Shown here one piece after another: positions 14,773-20,168 of a stretch of 20,168 nt of DNA (position 1 is its first letter; each line of letters begins with the position of its first letter). Below the pieces are notes generated by a model that did not search any database, was not told the origin of the DNA, and saw only the letters and a list, made by a program, of their open reading frames with translations. The stretch is from Amphritea sp. (GTDB lineage: Bacteria; Pseudomonadota; Gammaproteobacteria; Pseudomonadales; Nitrincolaceae): positions 1-20,168 of the forward strand of contig JAIBDA010000010.1 of the NCBI GenBank assembly GCA_024679635.1, in the 5' to 3' direction. The translations under genes and the position numbers were made by a program.

Positions 14773-15570
14773 ATGTACCCGCAGCTGCAGAGGTTTCTAT
14801 TATTTGTCGCGCTACTAATGTTTGGCTTCGGCGCATTGATACAGATCGCTGATCAAAAAAGCAGCGCTGGCATCCCTATCACTTACAAAGCACTGAGCTC
14901 CCCTGCTGATATTGTCGAACTTAGCAATCCGGTGTTACCCGTCGCTTATACCTCGGTAGTATCATTAAAAGGGTTGCCAACAGCGGAGAAGAAACAACGT
15001 TTTATTGCCATGCTGTTACCCGCCATTCTGATCAGTAAAGCAACATTAAAAGAGCAGAGAAACCGACTAAACAAAGTCCTGGCCAAACCTAATATAAGCG
15101 CTACTGAGCAGATCTGGCTGAATCAACTGGTAACATTATACCGGGTAGATTCTGCCACTGAACTCAGCAGAAGAATGATCGACCTGCCTAACAGTCTGAT
15201 TCTGGCACAAGCAGCCATAGAAACGGGCTGGGGTAGCTCACGTTTTTTCCGCCAGGCTATGAATGTGTTTGGCGTCTGGTCATTCGATCCAACTGAGAAA
15301 AGAATCATGGCCAGCCAACGACGTGATGGTAAAGCAGTTTATGTGAAACGATATGACTCATTGCTGGGGGCTATTGATGATTATCAGCTAACGTTGGGAC
15401 GAGGCAGCGCATATCAAGAATTAAGAGCGGCCACCCAGCATACCCAGAACAGTCTCCAGCTGATTCAGCATCTGAGCCGTTATAGTGAGCTTGGTGAAAC
15501 TTATATTCAGCGACTCAGCACAATGATTCGGCAAAACAATTTAAGCCAATACGACAGTTATCATCTCTGA
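14773..15570 (+). CDS. Bax-like glucosaminidase-family protein
   Basis: The 265-aa protein has an N-terminal hydrophobic anchor or signal segment (about residues 7-26). Its C-terminal glucosaminidase (PF01832-type) domain, from about 110 on, would hydrolyse N-acetylglucosaminyl bonds in peptidoglycan. The key motif LILAQAAIETGWGSSRF contains the probable catalytic glutamate at 150. It is followed by NVFGVWSF and a C-terminal YSELGETYIQRLSTMI stretch, as in E. coli Bax. It would act in the periplasm, tethered to the inner membrane. The start codon is seven bases after the epmB stop, and the ribosome site AGGAG overlaps the epmB end (14759-14763), so the two genes are likely co-transcribed despite unrelated roles. 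It converges with the c-di-GMP protein gene, with eight bases between stops. Confidence 0.85.
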   Translation: MYPQLQRFLLFVALLMFGFGALIQIADQKSSAGIPITYKALSSPADIVELSNPVLPVAYTSVVSLKGLPTAEKKQRFIAMLLPAILISKATLKEQRNRLNKVLAKPNISATEQIWLNQLVTLYRVDSATELSRRMIDLPNSLILAQAAIETGWGSSRFFRQAMNVFGVWSFDPTEKRIMASQRRDGKAVYVKRYDSLLGAIDDYQLTLGRGSAYQELRAATQHTQNSLQLIQHLSRYSELGETYIQRLSTMIRQNNLSQYDSYHL

Positions 15571-15578
15571 ACTAACCG

Positions 15579-18500
15579 CTATCGATCGTCATCACTCACT
15601 TGCTGCAACAAGAGATCCAATGGCTCAGGGAACCCCAAGCCATAGCCCTGACCATAATCCACTCCGATTTCACGTAATAACTCTCGTACTTCATCATTCT
15701 CGACAAACTCGGCAATGGTCACTTTACCCATCACATGACCAATATCGTTGATTGATTTAACCATCGCCAGATCGAGCTTGTCATCCAGAATACCTTTGAC
15801 AAACTGACCGTCGATTTTCAGGTTATCCACCGGCAAGTTCTTCAGGTAAGCAAAGGAAGATAAACCACTACCAAAATCATCCAGAGAAAACTGGCAGCCG
15901 TAGGCTTTCAGCGCATTGATGAATCGCTGAGCCTCTGACAGATTGGCAATAGCAGAGGTCTCAGTTATCTCAAACTTAACCTTGTAAGGCAGCATTGACG
16001 AATTATCCAGATGGCCAATAATTGTCTGCTTCAGATCAGGATCCCCCAAACTGCCACCTGACAGGTTTATCGCACAACAACCAAAATATTGACTGAACTG
16101 GGTGAAGTTACGTTCCAGCCAGGCAAACGCATGGTCTACCACCCACTGGTCGATCTGACCTGACAGCTGATAACGTTCTGCTGCAGGGAGAAAGGCCCCT
16201 GGAGGAACTATCTTCCCATCCCGGCCTTTCATCCTCAGCAGTATTTCAATATCCGGTTTAAGTTGAGGGTTCTGTAACGGCACGATTAGCTGTCCATAAA
16301 GAACGAAGCGATTTTCATCCAGCGCAGAATTGATTTCCGAAACCCACTGCATCTCCCCTTCCCGTTGGGCCAGCATCTCATTGCCAACCGAATACAGGCG
16401 AACCCGGTTGCGGCCAGAGTCTTTAGCCGTATAACAGGCGGAATCAGCATGTTTGAGAATTTCTGTCAGGCCCGCAGAGTATTCGTTAATTTCAACAACA
16501 CCGATACTCACCCCGATACTGAACACCTGCTGCTCCCAGCAGAATTTAAACTGAGCAATGGCATTGCGTACATCTTCAGCCACTATCCGGGCTTTCTCCA
16601 GAGGGCAGTTATGCAACAAGATGCCGAATTCATCCCCCCCCAGCCGGGCCAGAGTATCATTTGACCTCACCCGCTCCTGTAACAGAGCAGAAACCTGACG
16701 AAGCAGTTCATCGCCGGCAACATGCCCAGAAGTATCGTTGACCACTTTAAACTGATCCAGATCGAGAAAACAAAAAGCGTGCTGAGCCCCAGCCTGACAC
16801 TGCGTTTTCAATAGTGTTTCCAGCCTGATTTCGAATTCACGACGATTTACCAACGCCGTTAACTGATCATGACTTGCCTGATAACTAATCTGCTCAGAAA
16901 TCAGGCGATTCTCAGTAATATCCTGTAACGTAACCACATAATGAGTCAGCTCGTCATCTAAGCCGTAAATAGGGGCAATACTGACTTGCGCCCAATACAG
17001 ATCGCCTGACTTTTTCCGGTTTACTATCTCACCACGCCAGACCTCCCTGTTTTCTAGCTCACACCACAGATCTCGATAGGAAGTCTCACCCAAGCGTGCA
17101 TAATGAAGCATCTCAATATTCTGACCTATGACATCTTCCGTGCTATAGCCGGTCTCTTCAGTAAATTTAGGGCTGGAGTACTCAATTTCTCCGTCTGGAC
17201 GGGTTATAAGTACCATATTAGGACTGAATTCAACCGCTTTAGAAACTTTACGCAGCTCCTGTTCAGCTCGCCGCCGCTCCTCTACTTCATATTGCAACGA
17301 AGCCGTTTTCTCGCCCACCAACTGCCCCACTCTCAGAGTCCGCCCGGTCAGGGAAAGCAACCAGCCGCCCAACAACGCGGTGAATATCATCCCCGCCAAC
17401 AGAACGATCCAACTGCTCCACTGAAATAACAGCGTATAAAATTCGGGTTTAGCCTGGTACTTAAACTGATAGTTCCGACCACCAATAACATAATCACTGA
17501 CCCACTTAAGATCAGTGTTACGGATCACAGGCGCGTTCGCCGAACTGAATATCAATTTCGGATCGTCTGTAATATCACATAACTCAATATCGATGTATGA
17601 AGCAAGATCCTTACGACTCTCCAGTACCGAGCCAATAAAGTCTCCCATTCGATATACGGCCGCCACGACCCCTTCATTCGAAAGACCCGCATCAACCCAA
17701 CCATGGTTAATTTGCAGGTAAGCAACGATGCCCCGCTGTTCTCCAGATTCCTGAGCAAGTGTTATGGGCGCCGTAAATGAAAGCCCATTTACCTCCCGGG
17801 CTCTGTACAAAGCCTGCTTCGCGATAGGGTGGCTAGCCACGTCATAACCAAAAGCCCGTTCATTGCCCTTAAAAGGTTCAATATAGGTAATCGGATAATA
17901 TAAATCCCTTTCAGCTGCGAGCCGAAAAGAGCCCAGTTCATCTCTTTCCAGTACCTGCCTGACAGAACCAGGAGAACCACCAGAAGTACTTTCATATTCA
18001 GGGCGAAGAGAGTGATGCAACCGGGGAATCCACTCCAGCGCCTGGATTTCAGGGTAACGCGTCAGAGTGTACTTAGTGAATTTAGAAAACTCATGTTCAT
18101 CAACAAGAGTACTACTGATAAAAAAACTCCGAAGCGAGTAAAGCACTTCAACCCCGGCATTAAGCCTTGCCTGAAAATGCGAATGCAGCTGCTCAGCCTG
18201 TCGGTTAAACTGCGACATTCGTTCTTTTGATTCATAGTTTTTAGTCACGATGAACAACGTAATAATCACGACCAGCAAGCCCACCATCGGCAGACCAATG
18301 GCCATCCTACGTGTATAGAGGGAACTCTGTTTGTTCGCAAACAGAGCTAATAGCATCGGCACCATCACAATAGCGCCGATAGTGTCACCAATCCACCAGG
18401 TTAACCAACTGACAAAATACTCGTCCCCTCCAATAATACCAAATAAGAGAAACGTAGTAATTGCCATCAGGCTTGCGACCATAGATGCCACCGGCCCGAT

Positions 18501-18920
18501 AATAAACAGAAACAGCGTTATCTCTTTATCATCGATCAGGGCAGGCAAACTTCCCAAAAACCGATTTACCAGCCATACCGCCCCAGCGGCTTGCAATACG
18601 GCGGCACAGCTGAGTAAAAACATCAAAAAGAGAGAACGGACTAGCGCTGCAACGTTTTCTGTATCCAACCAGCTGCTGGCATAAAAAATCATCAAGGCAA
18701 CAAATAATCCAAAACAAACACGATAACCACGTAGCAGAATAGCCGTAATCGACACGCCGGCAGCAGGCCAGACCGCTGAGGCTTCACTCGGCTGAATAGA
18801 CAGCCAGGTTATAGAACAGTGAGCCAGAATAATATATGCAAGCCCCGGCAGGAGATGGGTATAAAACCCCTCTAGCAAAAATTTATTGGGCGATGCACTG
18901 GCAGAAATTTCTGATGACAT
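15579..18920 (-). CDS. MASE1-CHASE-PAS-GGDEF-EAL membrane c-di-GMP protein
   Basis: This 1113-aa inner-membrane protein combines sensing with c-di-GMP synthesis and/or breakdown. Residues 20-225 are a MASE1-type multi-helix membrane sensor (WPAAGVSITAILLRG, WWIGDTIGAIVMVP). Residues 240-480 form a periplasmic CHASE domain with the hallmark RYPEIQALEWIPR (288-300), followed by a membrane helix at 498-524. A PAS domain is at about 555-675. The GGDEF domain has an intact GGDEF at 761-765 and an inhibitory RxxD (R752, D755). The EAL domain (about 860-1105) has EIL in place of EAL at 892-894, but E892 remains. Other expected residues are present: N952, E984/E987, DDFGSG at 1014-1019, K1035, E1071 and Q1091. 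Both activities look possible from sequence; which dominates is unknown. The start codon has only a weak ribosome site. Confidence 0.93.
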   Translation of the reverse strand: MSSEISASASPNKFLLEGFYTHLLPGLAYIILAHCSITWLSIQPSEASAVWPAAGVSITAILLRGYRVCFGLFVALMIFYASSWLDTENVAALVRSLFLMFLLSCAAVLQAAGAVWLVNRFLGSLPALIDDKEITLFLFIIGPVASMVASLMAITTFLLFGIIGGDEYFVSWLTWWIGDTIGAIVMVPMLLALFANKQSSLYTRRMAIGLPMVGLLVVIITLFIVTKNYESKERMSQFNRQAEQLHSHFQARLNAGVEVLYSLRSFFISSTLVDEHEFSKFTKYTLTRYPEIQALEWIPRLHHSLRPEYESTSGGSPGSVRQVLERDELGSFRLAAERDLYYPITYIEPFKGNERAFGYDVASHPIAKQALYRAREVNGLSFTAPITLAQESGEQRGIVAYLQINHGWVDAGLSNEGVVAAVYRMGDFIGSVLESRKDLASYIDIELCDITDDPKLIFSSANAPVIRNTDLKWVSDYVIGGRNYQFKYQAKPEFYTLLFQWSSWIVLLAGMIFTALLGGWLLSLTGRTLRVGQLVGEKTASLQYEVEERRRAEQELRKVSKAVEFSPNMVLITRPDGEIEYSSPKFTEETGYSTEDVIGQNIEMLHYARLGETSYRDLWCELENREVWRGEIVNRKKSGDLYWAQVSIAPIYGLDDELTHYVVTLQDITENRLISEQISYQASHDQLTALVNRREFEIRLETLLKTQCQAGAQHAFCFLDLDQFKVVNDTSGHVAGDELLRQVSALLQERVRSNDTLARLGGDEFGILLHNCPLEKARIVAEDVRNAIAQFKFCWEQQVFSIGVSIGVVEINEYSAGLTEILKHADSACYTAKDSGRNRVRLYSVGNEMLAQREGEMQWVSEINSALDENRFVLYGQLIVPLQNPQLKPDIEILLRMKGRDGKIVPPGAFLPAAERYQLSGQIDQWVVDHAFAWLERNFTQFSQYFGCCAINLSGGSLGDPDLKQTIIGHLDNSSMLPYKVKFEITETSAIANLSEAQRFINALKAYGCQFSLDDFGSGLSSFAYLKNLPVDNLKIDGQFVKGILDDKLDLAMVKSINDIGHVMGKVTIAEFVENDEVRELLREIGVDYGQGYGLGFPEPLDLLLQQVSDDDR

Positions 18921-19536
18921 ATACGGCTAAGTACTCTGAAAAATATGATTTTATTACCCTAATAAAATAATTTACGCGAAAGCACTTGAAATAGTCACCT
19001 GAAACTACCCAATCTGCAAACTAACTTAACCACATCACAGACCAAAGTCGGAGATTGAGTTACGCTAAACCTGAAACGTATAGAAGAAGCCAACATAACT
19101 CGCTGTTTAATCTTCGACTCCGAAAAGTGATGCTACCCGCAGATATTATGAAAAGGCGCCCCATTACTAAGACCTTTACATCTCCGGCACGACGCATTTT
19201 TTTGAAACTAAAGACACCAAAGCGGTGAACCCTGTTTATAACAGTCCAGCAAAGACCAGCGGGCCTGCTCGAAAAATTCGCAACTAGAGATTCTAATCGA
19301 TGCTTGTAATACAGACTCACTTGCCGGGCGCTGGCAACAATTTAGTCAGAACGGATTGGTTAGGCGAATGATATTGAGGAGGGATAGATAAACAAGACAT
19401 ACAGCTGGCCATCGTTAGCGGAGCTCAGCTGCCAGCTATATGCTGTTTTCTTTACACTGATAGATAATTTAGATTGAACCCAGGCTCAGTTCAGTGAAAC
19501 ACCGAACAGTGTTTACACACAAACAGTCTCCCCCCC
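18921..19536. other. Long spacer without a convincing gene
   Basis: About 616 bp lie between the c-di-GMP gene and the DUF1820 gene. An 86-codon minus-strand frame (19060-19320) has no ribosome site and low-complexity Arg/Leu/Ser-rich content, and I do not accept it. Inverted repeats seen are AGCTGGC (19403-19409) with GCCAGCT (19431-19437), and GTGAAACAC/GTGTTTACAC (19494-19518) with a one-base bulge. The latter lies just past the DUF1820 stop but lacks a T-tract. No tRNA or mobile element was recognised. Confidence 0.6.
18948..18968. promoter_or_regulatory. Perfect AT-rich inverted repeat upstream of the c-di-GMP gene
   Basis: ATTTTATT (18948-18955) and AATAAAAT (18961-18968) form a perfect 8-bp inverted repeat with a 5-base spacer, 28 bases before the start codon. 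It could be an operator or a weak leader hairpin; the AT-rich composition makes chance possible. Confidence 0.3.
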
Positions 19537-19857
19537 TTAATTGCGTGGGCGCGGTGGCATCACTGGAAACTGCGTAACAGTCCCCTTGGCCTCGGTAATT
19601 TTGGCCACACCTTCATGTTTAACTTCGTCGATGCGAATAATCGCCTGCATCGGGATATAACTGCGTTCTACCTCTTCAAACTGTTTTTTCAGTTTCTCTT
19701 CAGACGGATCAACCAGTAATGAGCTCTGACTGCCAAAAACGAAATTTTCAACCTCCAGAAAGCCCCACAGGTCACTTTGATAGACATTCAGAGCGTAGAT
19801 CTCGTAGACCTCGTTCTGATTAAGAAATTTGATTCGGTAGATGGGTTCACTTGCCAT
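19537..19857 (-). CDS. DUF1820 family protein
   Basis: The 106-aa cytoplasmic protein matches the DUF1820 family by its start (YRIKFLNQNEVYEIYA), the WGFLEVENFVFG segment, the SEEKLKKQFEEVERSYIP helix and the IIRIDEVKHEGVAKI strand pair. The family is widespread in gammaproteobacteria and often sits next to miaB, as here. Its function is not known. A short proline/arginine-rich tail (MPPRPRN) ends the protein. The ATG at 19857 has only a weak GAAGA-type ribosome site. A plausible promoter upstream on the minus strand has TTGTAA near 19920 with an ATATAG-like -10. It is divergent from miaB across 160 bp, so the two may share regulation but are not co-transcribed. Confidence 0.88.
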   Translation of the reverse strand: MASEPIYRIKFLNQNEVYEIYALNVYQSDLWGFLEVENFVFGSQSSLLVDPSEEKLKKQFEEVERSYIPMQAIIRIDEVKHEGVAKITEAKGTVTQFPVMPPRPRN

Positions 19858-19968
19858 TCTTCAGAGCACTCAAAATAGGTTTGACTGCCTGCTATATGGG
19901 GTTCTTTTATATGATTACAAGTCATGCACAGAGGCAGTTAAAAACTATGATCCCCGCTGACCTTAAAG

Positions 19969-19974
19969 TATAAT
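19969..19974 (+). promoter_or_regulatory. Probable miaB -10 box
   Basis: A perfect TATAAT is followed by TTCCGCCC and lies 43 bases before the miaB start. The region 16-18 bases upstream has no clear -35 (TATGAT at 19946-19951). Confidence 0.45.
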
Positions 19975-20017
19975 TTCCGCCCTTTTACTTTTCCCAAGAT
20001 TTAAAGACAGGTGTGCA

Positions 20018-20168
20018 ATGGCCAAGAAGCTATTCATTAAAACCCATGGTTGCCAGATGAACGAGTACGATTCCGCCCGCATGGCAGATCTGCTGGGCGA
20101 GAGCCATGAACTTGAGCTGACCGACAATCAGAATGAAGCCGACGTACTGCTCCTGAACACCTGTTCGA
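20018..20168 (+). CDS. miaB: tRNA-2-methylthio-N6-dimethylallyladenosine synthase, 5' part
   Basis: Only the first 50 codons are inside the window; the gene runs off the right edge. MiaB is the radical SAM methylthiotransferase that turns i6A37 into ms2i6A37 in tRNAs reading UNN codons. The visible N-terminus, [20 protein letters not shown], is the characteristic start of the UPF0004 domain. C12 and C49 (in LLLNTCS) are two of the three cysteines that hold the auxiliary 4Fe-4S cluster; the third and the radical SAM motif lie beyond the edge. AGACAGGTG seven bases before the ATG is a good ribosome site. Confidence 0.95.
   Translation, partial: MAKKLFIKTHGCQMNEYDSARMADLLGESHELELTDNQNEADVLLLNTCS

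Noticed and set aside
19060..19320. 86-codon minus-strand ORF in the long spacer
   Set aside because: No ribosome site, Arg/Ser/Leu-rich composition without family resemblance, and no operon context. Other short frames cross the same bases. Left as non-coding unless homologs show a conserved frame.
19300..19371. 23-codon plus-strand ORF (MLVIQTHLPGAG...)
   Set aside because: No ribosome site and too short to judge; no family resemblance.
19494..19518. Hairpin after the DUF1820 gene as a terminator
   Set aside because: The stem is reasonable, but no T-tract follows on the minus strand, so an intrinsic terminator is not supported.

Overview
The window looks like chromosomal core DNA of a marine-type gammaproteobacterium, most like Oceanospirillales (Oceanospirillaceae relatives). 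This placement is inferred from gene content and synteny: a complete EF-P/EpmA/EpmB set, a holD-like gene overlapping rimI, a DUF1820 gene divergent from miaB, a RegB/RegA redox pair, and two c-di-GMP proteins. No database search was run. There is no rRNA, recognisable tRNA, CRISPR array, transposase, integrase or phage gene. Apart from two small ORFs of unknown family and two kinds of dispersed repeat, it is a conserved, dense core region.

Layout. 1-180: tandem ~50-bp repeat units abutting the prfC terminator. 182-1762 (-): prfC. 2043-3008 (+): PAS-GGDEF cyclase. 3042-3695 (-): exported protein of unknown function. 3887-5702 (+): redox sensor kinase and response regulator, overlapping by 11 bp. 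5712-9369 (-): a leftward run of leuA, a holD-like clamp-loader psi gene, rimI and a CbiM/COG3235-like membrane protein. 9615-10772 (+): MalY/PatB aminotransferase-like C-S lyase. 10773-11637: low-density accessory stretch with a 57-aa cysteine-containing ORF and a 98-aa ORF, neither of a family I recognise. 11638-15570: EF-P region, with epmA (-), a ~470-bp repeat-rich spacer, efp (-), then epmB (+) divergent from efp and followed closely by a Bax-like glucosaminidase gene. 15579-18920 (-): 1113-aa MASE1-CHASE-PAS-GGDEF-EAL protein. 18921-19536: ~600 bp with no convincing gene. 19537-19857 (-): DUF1820 protein. 20018-end (+): 5' end of miaB.

How the genes work together. prfC (termination), efp/epmA/epmB (relief of polyproline stalling), rimI (S18 N-terminal acetylation) and miaB (tRNA ms2i6A) all act on translation. 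EpmB makes (R)-beta-lysine, EpmA ligates it to EF-P Lys34, and all three genes lie within about 3.2 kb. RegB/RegA-like proteins would couple quinone redox state to transcription. The two GGDEF proteins both keep the RxxD inhibitory site and would set local c-di-GMP.

The least explained parts are: (i) two related palindromic elements in the efp downstream region whose stem sequences differ between copies yet stay self-complementary; (ii) a ~51-bp repeat found at two loci, each time directly against the A/T tract of a hairpin terminator; (iii) the two small ORFs between patB and epmA; and (iv) the four-cysteine exported protein at 3042-3695.
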